18,516 bases of DNA from Leptospiraceae bacterium (GTDB lineage Bacteria > Spirochaetota > Leptospiria > Turneriellales > Turneriellaceae), in assembly GCA_016788945.1 (NCBI GenBank), contig JAEUSA010000188.1, positions 1 to 18,516 on the forward strand. The letters are read 5' to 3'. A program made the position numbers and the translations under genes. Numbering within the stretch: position 1 is the stretch's first letter; each line of letters begins with the position of its first letter. The notes below the pieces were generated by a model. That model had not been told where the DNA came from, did no database searches, and saw nothing but the letters and a program-made list of their open reading frames with translations. Shown piece after piece: positions 6,393 through 13,803 of the stretch.

Positions 6393-9100
6393 CCATCAAG
6401 ATTGCCGCCGCCGCTGCGGTATTACTCTTCACATCTTCGTCTATTCAGGCGTCGGACAAAGTAAATCGGCCGGCCCGGCATGGCGTCGCCGATTTCAGCG
6501 AAACGGAAATCTCTTCAAAAGATATGCTGTCTCTCGACGGCACGTGGAAGTTTTTCTGGCACGAATTTATTTCTCCCACCGGTGCGCCGCCACGTGATTA
6601 TGGTATTGATATTCCCGTACGCGGCACATGGAAAGGTGTTGTTTATGCCGGATCACCCCTACCGGCCGAGGGTTGGGGCAGTTATGAACTATTGCTGCTG
6701 TTGGGCAAGCGCCGCGGAGAATTGTCGTTAAAAATCCCCAACATCGGCACGGCCTACCGGTTATATGCAAACGGTGAGCTGATTGCAGAACAGGGGAAAC
6801 CGGCAATGTCGGCAACCGAATCTGCAGCGCGGACCGTTCCGGTGCTCGCACGTCTGCCCGCACCCGATACGTCAGGCCGAATTCTTCTCATAATGCATGT
6901 TTCTAATTACCAAGACCGGCATGGCGGCATCTGGCAGACTTTGCGGCTCGGAGAAAGTGCGCACATGCAAAGCACGGTGCAGAACGAATATGCGCTCTCT
7001 GTCTTTCTTGCAGGTGCAATTTTCCTGATCGGCCTCTACCATTTTCTGATGTTTCTGCGGCGGCGCAGTGAAATCTCAAACCTCGCTTTTGCAGTGCTCT
7101 GCTTTCTCTTAGCGCTCAGAGCGCTGGTCGAAGGTAACCGCTATTTGATGGTATTGTTACCCGACTTTCCATGGATCTGGAATTCCCGGTTTGCCTATCT
7201 GACGTTCTACGCTGCGGTACCTTTTGCCGCCTGGTTTCTGCGCCTCGTTTTTCCGCAACAATTCGGCCGCTGGGCGCTGATTACCGTGCTCGTGGTGTCC
7301 ATACCTGCATGCATCGTGGTTATAGCGTTACCACCGCGCTGGTATACAGAAACTCTCGCAGCTTTTCAACTATTTTCGCTGCTGATGATTCTTTACAGTC
7401 TTATTGCGATTGTCCGGGCCGTGTTTGCCGGGCAACGCGGCGCCAAGACTTTGGCATTGGGTATCGGCGGTCTGTTCGCCGGTGCTACGGTGGATATACT
7501 TACGGTAGCAAACATTCTCAACGCTCCGGAACTTGCACCGTTCGGCCTCATCGGTTTTATTCTTTCACAATCTGTTATGCTGAGCATACGCCAAGAAGAT
7601 GCATACCGTCGCCTCGAAGCGCTGGCAGCTGAGAATAAAGAACTTATCGAATCGATGGAGCTCAAGATTATCGAACGCACGGCTACGATTGCAGAACTGA
7701 GCGCCGAAGGCGACGCGGTACTCAACGCACTGAACGAAGGCGTTTTTCTTATCAATCGCGAACAAATCATCGGCAATAAATTTTCACAGAAAATCACTGA
7801 AATTCTCGAGTTAGATGGCGACGAGCTTGTCGGCCAGCCGTTTTCGCAGATTATCCTGCGCATCACCGGAGAGAATTTATCCGAAGATGCACGATTGTTT
7901 CTCAACGTCCTCTTCAACGCCGCCATGGATGACGACATGGTCGACCAACTCAATCCTCTGCGCAAAATTGCGATCCATGGATTAAAAAGCCAGCGCCAGA
8001 AGATAATCGATTTCAGTTTTGTACGTCAGAAGCGCTCAAGTGGCATCATGGGTGCATTCGTTTCATGCCGCGATATCACTGCCGATGAAAAACTGCGCGA
8101 AGAACTTGAAGAACGCGAGGTACGTGCCAACCGCCAGCTCGAAATCGTGCGCACATTGTTCAGTGTTAATCCCGAGGCATTACAGGCTTTCTATGGCAGC
8201 ATCGAAAACGAAATCGAAGACATCGATGCTGCGATTGCAGAAGAAAGCGCTCTCGATTTGCGTGGCCGCATCGAACAGGTCTACCGCGCCGTGCACACAA
8301 TTAAGGGAAGCGCACAGCTTTTTAAGATAGGTTTTATTGCCGACGAGGCAAATAACTTTGAAACAAAATTGCAGAACATGCTGTCAGCTGATGTGCTGGA
8401 AAATCTCGATATGATTGCCGTCAATATCGGGTACGCCAGCTTGCAAAAGGCACTCGAAGAATTTGAGGAGATGATCCGTAAGATTCTGCGGTTTCAGCGG
8501 GAAGCCAGCGGCATGCACATGAGCGCCGTCGACGTACTTCGCGAATCGCTGCCGAAAATGGTTGCTGAAATCTGCCACAGACTCGGCAAAAAAGCAGAAA
8601 TCATTTATGACGGTTTTTCCGCGGAGATGATCCCCCGCCGGTTGGCACCCGCCTTACGCGACAGCCTTGTTCAATGCGTGCGCAACGCCCTCGCGCATTC
8701 GATCGAACCGCCTGAAGAGAGACGCAATGCAGGCAAGAACGAGGTCGCGCGTATTCTGATTTCGGCGCGCAAAGAGGCATCGGGACTCGTCGTTACCGTG
8801 CGTGACGACGGCCGTAGTTTTGACGTTGAGGCTATACGGCAGCGGGCGGTCGAACACGGATTGATTCGTGCAGAAAGTGCCGGCAATCAGGACGATAACG
8901 ACATCATCAACTTCATCTTTAAACCGGGTTTCTCGACGGCAGCTGCAGGCGGTGATTATTCAGGCCGCGGTGCCGGCCTCGACATTGTCGCAAAGAAAAT
9001 ACAGCGCATCCAGGGCAAGATCCGCATTGCATGGGCGCGCGGTCAATTCACCGAATTTTCTTTCCTGTTGCCGCGTGACGTGAGTTTTCCAGAAACGTAA
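6389..9100 (+). CDS. 7TMR-DISM/PAS/HPt/CheA-type hybrid sensor histidine kinase
   Basis: A 903-residue membrane kinase starting at GTG 6389. Domains in order: signal peptide (1-21); 7TMR-DISMED2-like jelly-roll sensor (about 45-190; SLDGTWKFFW, WGSYELLL, SNYQDRHGGIW); seven membrane helices (about 200-400); a coiled linker (403-440); PAS-like domain (441-565); HPt (about 592-705) with phospho-His636 in HTIKGSA; and a GHKL ATPase (about 750-897). The ATPase has CheA-like motifs: RNALAHSIE (Asn766, His770), DDGR at 806-809, FKPGFST at 844-850 and GRGAGLDIV at 859-867. There is no conventional DHp domain, the CheA dimerisation region appears short, and no CheW-like domain follows. In such kinases the ATPase phosphorylates the HPt His, which passes phosphate to a receiver, here most simply the upstream gene. 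DISMED2 domains are thought to bind carbohydrate-like ligands. The sigma-factor gene begins four bases after the stop. Confidence 0.92.
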   Translation: MTIKIAAAAAVLLFTSSSIQASDKVNRPARHGVADFSETEISSKDMLSLDGTWKFFWHEFISPTGAPPRDYGIDIPVRGTWKGVVYAGSPLPAEGWGSYELLLLLGKRRGELSLKIPNIGTAYRLYANGELIAEQGKPAMSATESAARTVPVLARLPAPDTSGRILLIMHVSNYQDRHGGIWQTLRLGESAHMQSTVQNEYALSVFLAGAIFLIGLYHFLMFLRRRSEISNLAFAVLCFLLALRALVEGNRYLMVLLPDFPWIWNSRFAYLTFYAAVPFAAWFLRLVFPQQFGRWALITVLVVSIPACIVVIALPPRWYTETLAAFQLFSLLMILYSLIAIVRAVFAGQRGAKTLALGIGGLFAGATVDILTVANILNAPELAPFGLIGFILSQSVMLSIRQEDAYRRLEALAAENKELIESMELKIIERTATIAELSAEGDAVLNALNEGVFLINREQIIGNKFSQKITEILELDGDELVGQPFSQIILRITGENLSEDARLFLNVLFNAAMDDDMVDQLNPLRKIAIHGLKSQRQKIIDFSFVRQKRSSGIMGAFVSCRDITADEKLREELEEREVRANRQLEIVRTLFSVNPEALQAFYGSIENEIEDIDAAIAEESALDLRGRIEQVYRAVHTIKGSAQLFKIGFIADEANNFETKLQNMLSADVLENLDMIAVNIGYASLQKALEEFEEMIRKILRFQREASGMHMSAVDVLRESLPKMVAEICHRLGKKAEIIYDGFSAEMIPRRLAPALRDSLVQCVRNALAHSIEPPEERRNAGKNEVARILISARKEASGLVVTVRDDGRSFDVEAIRQRAVEHGLIRAESAGNQDDNDIINFIFKPGFSTAAAGGDYSGRGAGLDIVAKKIQRIQGKIRIAWARGQFTEFSFLLPRDVSFPET

Positions 9101-9104
9101 TTGG

Positions 9105-9656
9105 GTGGAACCAAAACCTTTACGACCGGAGGAGACGCGCGAGGCGGATTTCCAGCGCATATACAATAAGAGCAAAAATCGGGTATTGAATTATATCTCC
9201 CGCTCGGTGCGCGACCGCGACGAAGCACTCGACCTACTGCAAGAAGTTTTTATTACATTTTACGACAAACTGCCCGAACTCGATATTTCGACCGATCGCA
9301 TTGAATCGTGGCTCGTCAAGACTGCCCGCAACGTCATTCTCACCTATGTACGCGATACGCACCGCCGGCTGACGCGCGACCTGCAGAATACGCAAGAAAG
9401 TGACACATGGGAAAAAGACGAACAGGTCGGAAAAATCTACCAGAAAGAACTGGAAAAACATATTGATAATTTTCTCGTTTCGCTCAACGATCAAGAGCGC
9501 AATCTGTTCATTCTGCAGAAGATTGAACAGGTAAAATACAATGATCTCGAAAAAATTCTCGGCACGCCGCAGCGCACAATGAAGCGCATGGCTGCCAATC
9601 TGTTGCAGCGCCTCAAAGAGCGCACGACGTTCGACAAAGATTACCTCGAAAACTAA
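9105..9656 (+). CDS. ECF-like sigma-70 family RNA polymerase sigma factor
   Basis: The 183-residue protein has only regions sigma2 and sigma4. Sigma2 spans about residues 14-85, with the DEALDLLQEVFITFYDKL segment at 39-56 matching the DA.DL.QEVF core contact. Sigma4 spans about 125-172, a helix-turn-helix read as LNDQERNLF, then YNDLEKILGTPQRTMKRM. This is the ECF layout (family length 160-200). The sigma4 turn is diverged from the usual EIA..lg...gTVkSR. GTG 9105 is the only start available, since a stop at 9081 closes the frame. It lies four bases after the kinase stop without a ribosome site, so coupled translation is likely. No anti-sigma gene is adjacent, so activity may be set through the receiver or the kinase. 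The convergent bpt gene follows after 28 bases. Confidence 0.87.
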   Translation: MEPKPLRPEETREADFQRIYNKSKNRVLNYISRSVRDRDEALDLLQEVFITFYDKLPELDISTDRIESWLVKTARNVILTYVRDTHRRLTRDLQNTQESDTWEKDEQVGKIYQKELEKHIDNFLVSLNDQERNLFILQKIEQVKYNDLEKILGTPQRTMKRMAANLLQRLKERTTFDKDYLEN

Positions 9657-9684
9657 ATCCCTCGCTTTTTCGGGCAGAGCTAAA

Positions 9685-10404
9685 TCAGGTAGTCTCGCGT
9701 TGAAACTTGCGCCATTGATGATGGTGGTATATTTCGGCCGGCTGAAAATTCGCTTTGTAAGACATCTTTTCATGGCCGGCAAGGTAAAGTCCGAGGTTGA
9801 GGTAGGGTAATTGCAGTTCACGGGTGCGTTCAATCGCAAGCAGAATGTTCAGCGTGCCGAGCGAGCGTGCTTTAGCCTGCGGATCAAAAACGGAATAAAC
9901 CGCCGAAAGGGAATCGAGCGTGCGGTCAAACACGGCGAAACCGATTACCCGGTTATCGAGCAAGATGGTAAGCTCGATGCTGTCTTCAGGGTTCATGTAC
10001 ATCTGCTGAATCATCGTCTCGGCCAGCGCACGTTTCATACCCTGCTCAGAAAGAGTGTCCCATTCTTTATGCCGGGTTAGTTGATAGCGCAAATATAGGT
10101 CAAATTTCTCGCGCGAAGGCCGCGGTTTTGCCCAACGTATCACCAGATCGGCGTTGCGCTTCAAGGTACGGCGAAAGCGGCGTGTCATTCTGAACTCGTG
10201 CACTAAAACACGATATGGCGTGCATTCACGGCAGGCACGGCAGTAGGGCCGGTAATAGTCGACGCCGAAGCGGCGATAGCCTTTGGCCAGAACGCGCGTC
10301 AGCTGCGCCTGCGAAAGCGAATGTGTGTCGTCGCTGAAACAATGGTTGCGCGTCAGCCGTTCGGGATAATACCCGCAGATACCCTCGCTGAAATATCCGG
10401 TCAC
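9685..10404 (-). CDS. bpt: Aminoacyl-tRNA-protein transferase (Bpt/Ate, N-degron pathway)
   Basis: The 239-residue protein matches the Bpt/Ate family. The N-terminal metal/redox motif YYRPYCRACRECTPYRV is at residues 50-66, with Cys55, Cys58 and Cys61. FRMTRRFRR follows at 71-79, in the place of the family's F..SrsQRR. The GNAT-like half has SAVYSVFDP at 167-175, RSLGTLNILLAIE at 180-192, PYLNLGLY at 200-207 and KMSYKANFQPAE at 213-224. Bacterial members (leucyl-tRNA--protein transferase type 2) add Leu to N-terminal Asp or Glu and mark proteins for ClpS/ClpAP degradation, while eukaryotic Ate1 adds Arg. Sequence alone does not fix the amino acid used. The start is GTG 10404, with no ribosome site evident. 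It is divergent from asd with a 53-base gap. Confidence 0.88.
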   Translation of the reverse strand: MTGYFSEGICGYYPERLTRNHCFSDDTHSLSQAQLTRVLAKGYRRFGVDYYRPYCRACRECTPYRVLVHEFRMTRRFRRTLKRNADLVIRWAKPRPSREKFDLYLRYQLTRHKEWDTLSEQGMKRALAETMIQQMYMNPEDSIELTILLDNRVIGFAVFDRTLDSLSAVYSVFDPQAKARSLGTLNILLAIERTRELQLPYLNLGLYLAGHEKMSYKANFQPAEIYHHHQWRKFQRETT

Positions 10405-10457
10405 GGCGACATTGACTGTTTAGATTTTCAGCCTGTCTCGCCAAAAAAGAAGCGCTC

Positions 10458-11459
10458 ATGGCAGGCAAAAACGTGGTCATCGCCGGCGCCTCAGGCGCGG
10501 TCGGTGTCGAGTTCATGAATGTGCTCGAAAAAATGAATTTTCCGATGGCGTCGCTGCGCCTTCTCGCAACGAAACGCAGCGCCGGTAAAAAGCTGCAATT
10601 CCGTGGTGAAGAGATCACGATCGAAGAAATGACACCTGCATCATTCAAGGGCGCCGATATTGCCCTGTTTTCGGCAGGCAGCTCTGTCAGTAAAGAATAC
10701 GAAAAACATACACTCTCTGCCGGTTGCGTGATGATCGATAACAGTTCGGCATTCCGTATGCGTGAGGGTACACCGCTGGTTGTGCCTGAAGTGAACCCCG
10801 CCGATGCCAAAAAGCACAGCGGCACAATCGCCAACCCGAATTGCTCCACGATTATTATGCTGATGGGGGTTTACCCGCTGCACCGCAAGTATCCGGTGAA
10901 ACGGCTCGTCGTTTCAACCTACCAGGCGGCTTCGGGAGCCGGCTGGGCGGCGATGGAAGAACTCAAAGATTCAACGCGCGCGGTACTCGATAACAAGCCG
11001 TTCACACCGCAGAAAATGCCTTACCCTTACGGCTTTAACCTGTTTTCGCATAACACCGCAATCGATCCGCAGGGCTACAACGAAGAAGAGATAAAGATGG
11101 TAAAAGAGACCAAAAAGATTCTCGGTACCGAAAAAATTTCGATCAGCCCGACCTGCATTCGCGTACCTATCTTGCGTGCACATGCTGAATCGATTAATAT
11201 CGAATTCGAAGGTTCAGCGCCAAGCGAAGATGAAGCGCGCAAATTGTTTGCGGATTTCCCCGGCGTGCGTGTGGTTGACGACCGCAGCAAAAACCATTTC
11301 CCGATGCCGCTCGAAGCCTCGGGCGAATGGGATTGTCTTGTCGGACGCATCAGAAAAGACATCAGCCAGCCCGACAAAGGCCTGAACGTCTTTATCGCCG
11401 GCGACCAGCTACTCAAAGGTGCCGCACTCAATGCCGTGCAGATCGCGGCGTTACTTTAG
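10458..11459 (+). CDS. asd: Aspartate-semialdehyde dehydrogenase
   Basis: The 333-residue enzyme makes L-aspartate 4-semialdehyde from aspartyl phosphate with NADPH. This feeds diaminopimelate/lysine, threonine and methionine synthesis in the cytosol. Evidence is the N-terminal NADP motif GASGAVG at residues 10-16, NSSAFR at 95-100, the catalytic Cys129 in NPNCST, Gln156 in TYQAASGAG, Arg235 and the general base His242 in RVPILRAHAE. The length is normal. The sequence follows the usual bacterial Asd layout. ATG 10458 is preceded only by a purine-rich AAAAAAGAAG stretch. cdd begins five bases after the stop, so the two are likely co-transcribed. No pathway reason for the pairing is obvious. 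Confidence 0.96.
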   Translation: MAGKNVVIAGASGAVGVEFMNVLEKMNFPMASLRLLATKRSAGKKLQFRGEEITIEEMTPASFKGADIALFSAGSSVSKEYEKHTLSAGCVMIDNSSAFRMREGTPLVVPEVNPADAKKHSGTIANPNCSTIIMLMGVYPLHRKYPVKRLVVSTYQAASGAGWAAMEELKDSTRAVLDNKPFTPQKMPYPYGFNLFSHNTAIDPQGYNEEEIKMVKETKKILGTEKISISPTCIRVPILRAHAESINIEFEGSAPSEDEARKLFADFPGVRVVDDRSKNHFPMPLEASGEWDCLVGRIRKDISQPDKGLNVFIAGDQLLKGAALNAVQIAALL

Positions 11460-11464
11460 GCATT

Positions 11465-11887
11465 ATGGCTATAAAACCAACAGTCAAAATTGACAAGCAC
11501 ATGCTCGACATGCTGCGCGACCGTGCGCTGCATGCCGCTGCGAGAGCCTACGCGCCGTATTCCAAAATTCATGTTGGTGCAGCGCTGCTGGCGAGCGACG
11601 GAAATATTTACACCGGCTGTAATGTTGAGAACGCCTCGTACGGCCTTACCATCTGCGCTGAACGTTCCGCGATCTCGGCTGCGGTGCAGGCAATCGAAGA
11701 AAATCGTGAATCGCTGATCCGCGCGATCTACATCGTCAATAACAAGCTGCCCGAGATTCCCCCCTGCGGTGCGTGCAGGCAGGTGATGTTCGAGTTCGGT
11801 AAAGGTGGGATTGCCTTCTTTGACGGCAAAAAGGCCGTGAAGAAGATCGAAATCGATAAGCTGTTACCCGAAGCATTTCGACTGTGA
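11465..11887 (+). CDS. cdd: Cytidine deaminase
   Basis: A 140-residue homotetramer-class cytidine deaminase. It converts cytidine or deoxycytidine to (deoxy)uridine in pyrimidine salvage. The zinc and catalytic signature is CAE at residues 64-66 and PCGACRQV at 100-107 (zinc ligands Cys64, Cys101, Cys104; catalytic Glu66). The substrate-loop motif GCNVENASYGLTICAERSA (51-69) is complete, as is the N-terminal YAPYSKIHVGAAL. The length matches the short, tetrameric form. The frame is open upstream into asd, but ATG 11465 gives the family N-terminus, with a weak TTAGG before it. The gene is followed by a hairpin at 11893-11916. Confidence 0.95.
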   Translation: MAIKPTVKIDKHMLDMLRDRALHAAARAYAPYSKIHVGAALLASDGNIYTGCNVENASYGLTICAERSAISAAVQAIEENRESLIRAIYIVNNKLPEIPPCGACRQVMFEFGKGGIAFFDGKKAVKKIEIDKLLPEAFRL

Positions 11888-11892
11888 GCAAC

Positions 11893-11916
11893 AGGGGTAG
11901 GTTTTAATCTACCCCT
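11893..11916. terminator. Hairpin between convergent genes, likely bidirectional terminator
   Basis: A perfect 8-bp stem AGGGGTAG/CTACCCCT closes an 8-base loop, GTTTTAAT. It lies between the cdd stop (11887) and the stop of the convergent gene (11922). There is no strong U-run on either side (ATTATT on the + side), so intrinsic termination may be weak, but position and symmetry support a shared terminator. Confidence 0.6.
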
Positions 11917-11921
11917 ATTAT

Positions 11922-12824
11922 TCACAACTTGTTGTTATCGAATAAAAATTTCTTAAACGGCCCCGTCGCTTCTTCAATTTTACTGCCGAGATGAAACATC
12001 AGTTCAAAGTGTGACGGCCGCGGCACAATAATGCGCGTGATGGGTTTTGCCGCAGTGCGGTTGAGCTGCAGATTCTTACACGCGTCTTTGATGTAAGGCA
12101 AGTCGCGCTCGGTACACAAAACCATGACGGGGCTTGTTGTCGCTTTCAGCCATTCTGCCGGAGAAAGCTGCAACGCATCAGCATCTTTGACATAACCATC
12201 GAGCGCCCGCAGTTGCATCGGGGCAATTTGCGCGACATCTTTAACAAGGGAAAAAATCGGTGACACGAGTGTAATACTACGGTATTTTTTGACATCCGCA
12301 CCGCCCAACAGCAATGCACCAGAACCGTGCGCCAACACATGAATTTTTTCACCATCAAATCCGTATTTATCTCCGAGGGCGCCGATTTCACTCAAAAACT
12401 GCGCAAAACGCTTTGCCTGCACGGGCAATGAGCGCGCCTGCATCGCTTCAGAAGAATAGAATATCTTCGTGAAAATTCCCGGATAATGCGGCAACTGCAC
12501 GACCGCAACCGCGTAGCCGCTGCGAACTCCGAGTCCGCCAAGGTATGCATAGTTCTTCTTATTGCCCCCCTGCAAAAAACCACCGTGAATCACGACAAGC
12601 AGCGGGCGCTTCTGCTGCAGCACATTTTCTGCTGTGTAAATATCTGCCGCAACGTCGCCGATTTTCACGTCGCGCGCAATCTGCGCCGAAGGCAACCCCG
12701 TCGTTACTGGCCGAAATCGTGCATATGAAGCTTGTTCCCAGATCGAAAACACATTGTCGAAAATGAAGACAAAAGTCATTACCGTCAAAACAGCAAGACT
12801 CAAAATAACGTATTTGGATTTCAT
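11922..12824 (-). CDS. Membrane-anchored alpha/beta-hydrolase-fold protein, atypical nucleophile elbow
   Basis: Starting at ATG 12824, the protein has 300 residues. A short basic N-terminus is followed by one hydrophobic helix at about residues 5-24, either an uncleaved anchor or a signal. The outer domain is an alpha/beta hydrolase of the esterase/lipase type, with VIHGGFLQGG at 78-87 giving the oxyanion HGG. At the elbow, where GHSAG is expected, it reads AHGSGA (165-170). The Ser is shifted by one position, with Gly in the normal nucleophile place. An acid Asp241 in CTERD and a base His272 in RPSHFE remain. It may be a diverged esterase or a catalytically dead binding protein. An upstream ATG at 12851 would overlap prmC and add nine residues ahead of the helix. 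It follows prmC by 13 bases and is probably co-transcribed with it. Confidence 0.8.
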   Translation of the reverse strand: MKSKYVILSLAVLTVMTFVFIFDNVFSIWEQASYARFRPVTTGLPSAQIARDVKIGDVAADIYTAENVLQQKRPLLVVIHGGFLQGGNKKNYAYLGGLGVRSGYAVAVVQLPHYPGIFTKIFYSSEAMQARSLPVQAKRFAQFLSEIGALGDKYGFDGEKIHVLAHGSGALLLGGADVKKYRSITLVSPIFSLVKDVAQIAPMQLRALDGYVKDADALQLSPAEWLKATTSPVMVLCTERDLPYIKDACKNLQLNRTAAKPITRIIVPRPSHFELMFHLGSKIEEATGPFKKFLFDNNKL

Positions 12825-12837
12825 AATTTCTGCGCGG

Positions 12838-13710
12838 CTACCGCTGCGCAACTATGAAATGCGGACGTGCGGCCAAGTCATTACAGACCTCGACGGAGAC
12901 AAACCCCTGACCGCGCAGCCAGTCACACACGTGATCTACCATACCCGGGTGTGTTTCGAGGGCAAAAACACCACCAGGCCTAAGCAGCGCATACGCGGTC
13001 GTTGCCAGCGCGCGGTGCAAGCCCGCGAAATCATCGGCGATTAGGGCCAAGCGCGGCTCGAACTCTTTGACCGCGATGTCGAGTCCGGTAAATTCTTCGG
13101 GTAATACGTACGGTGGATTACTCACCACGAGGTCAACGGCTTCGCTAATGGGGAGATCCCCCTCGGTAAAATCGGCTTCAAGCAGTGTATATTGCGTCTG
13201 CGTTTCGGCGAGCAAATCTGCGGCATTCACCGCAGCGATGGCGAGCGCTGCAGCCGAAACGTCGACGAGCGTAAGATAATCTGCCGCAGCCTCGAGCGCC
13301 AGCGTAATGCCGATGCATCCGCTGCCCGCGCCGAGATCCACAATATGCTGCAGTTTCTTGTGCCGTGCCAGCAGTCGTTCAACGAGTTCTTCTGTCTCAG
13401 GCCGCGGAATCAGCACGTCGCGGTTCACGCGAAAAGGCCTGCCATAAAAATCGCGGCTACCCAGAATATGCGCAGTCGGTGTTCCCTGCCCCTTCAGCAC
13501 CAATGCCTCGCGCAGGGCGGCCAGTTCATCGGTAATGAGCGGGCGGTCGGGCTGCGTGAAAAGCTCGATGCGTGTGAGCCGCAAAACGTGGGCAAAAATC
13601 AGCTGCGCTTCGAGCCGAGGCGACGGCACACCTTTGCGGGCGAGAAACTCCTCGCCTTTGCGCAGCGTGTCGATGAGAGTTTCGCTACCTATGCGACATA
13701 ATTTGCTCAA
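12838..13710 (-). CDS. prmC: Release factor glutamine N5-methyltransferase PrmC
   Basis: PrmC methylates the Gln of the GGQ loop in peptide-chain release factors with S-adenosylmethionine. Numbered from the TTG at 13710 (290 residues), an N-terminal helical substrate domain is followed by LIPRPETEELVE at about 100-111, the AdoMet loop DLGAGSGCIGI at 125-135 and the catalytic SNPPY at 197-201. The start is uncertain. The frame is open to a TTG at 13761 (307 residues) and contains no ATG. Neither TTG has a ribosome site. The 13710 choice is preferred because it leaves a leader of about 15 residues before the first conserved helix, closer to known PrmC proteins. It is probably the first gene of a pair with the hydrolase-fold protein at 11922. 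The palindrome at 13767-13784 lies upstream. Confidence 0.9.
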   Translation of the reverse strand: MSKLCRIGSETLIDTLRKGEEFLARKGVPSPRLEAQLIFAHVLRLTRIELFTQPDRPLITDELAALREALVLKGQGTPTAHILGSRDFYGRPFRVNRDVLIPRPETEELVERLLARHKKLQHIVDLGAGSGCIGITLALEAAADYLTLVDVSAAALAIAAVNAADLLAETQTQYTLLEADFTEGDLPISEAVDLVVSNPPYVLPEEFTGLDIAVKEFEPRLALIADDFAGLHRALATTAYALLRPGGVFALETHPGMVDHVCDWLRGQGFVSVEVCNDLAARPHFIVAQR

Positions 13711-13766
13711 ACGATGCCGGGTAAACGCCGATTGGTGAAATAGGGATAATGCTATGCCCAAACGCA

Positions 13767-13784
13767 GTTATGGAATTCCATAAC
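13767..13784. promoter_or_regulatory. 18-bp perfect palindrome between divergent genes, candidate operator
   Basis: GTTATGGAATTCCATAAC reads identically on both strands over 18 bases with no spacer. It lies between the prmC start and the start of the M23 peptidase gene at 13804. A TATGGAA half-site recurs at 13802-13808, overlapping the ATG of the peptidase gene. The form fits the operator of a dimeric repressor controlling one or both directions. I do not recognise it as a named regulator box. Confidence 0.5.
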
Positions 13785-13803
13785 GCGCAAAATACGCATA
13801 GCT

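Noticed and set aside
7393..7965. 190-codon open frame on the - strand inside the kinase gene
   Set aside because: It is antisense to conserved membrane and PAS regions, is rich in Ser and Arg, and has no domain signal. It is a shadow frame.
6018..9100. Chemotaxis operon interpretation of the CheY-like and CheA-like genes
   Set aside because: There is no CheW-like domain, methyl-accepting receptor, CheB or CheR in the window, and the kinase carries its own membrane sensor.
9657..9684. Terminator between the sigma factor and bpt
   Set aside because: The CCCTCG...CGGG stretch pairs over only three to four bases and has no U-run. No stable hairpin can be supported.
9234..9839. 201-codon - strand frame opposite the sigma factor and running into bpt
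   Set aside because: It overlaps two well-supported genes and its composition is that of a shadow frame.
13192..13701. 169-codon + strand frame opposite prmC
   Set aside because: It is antisense to the conserved PrmC motifs and has no ribosome site or family resemblance.
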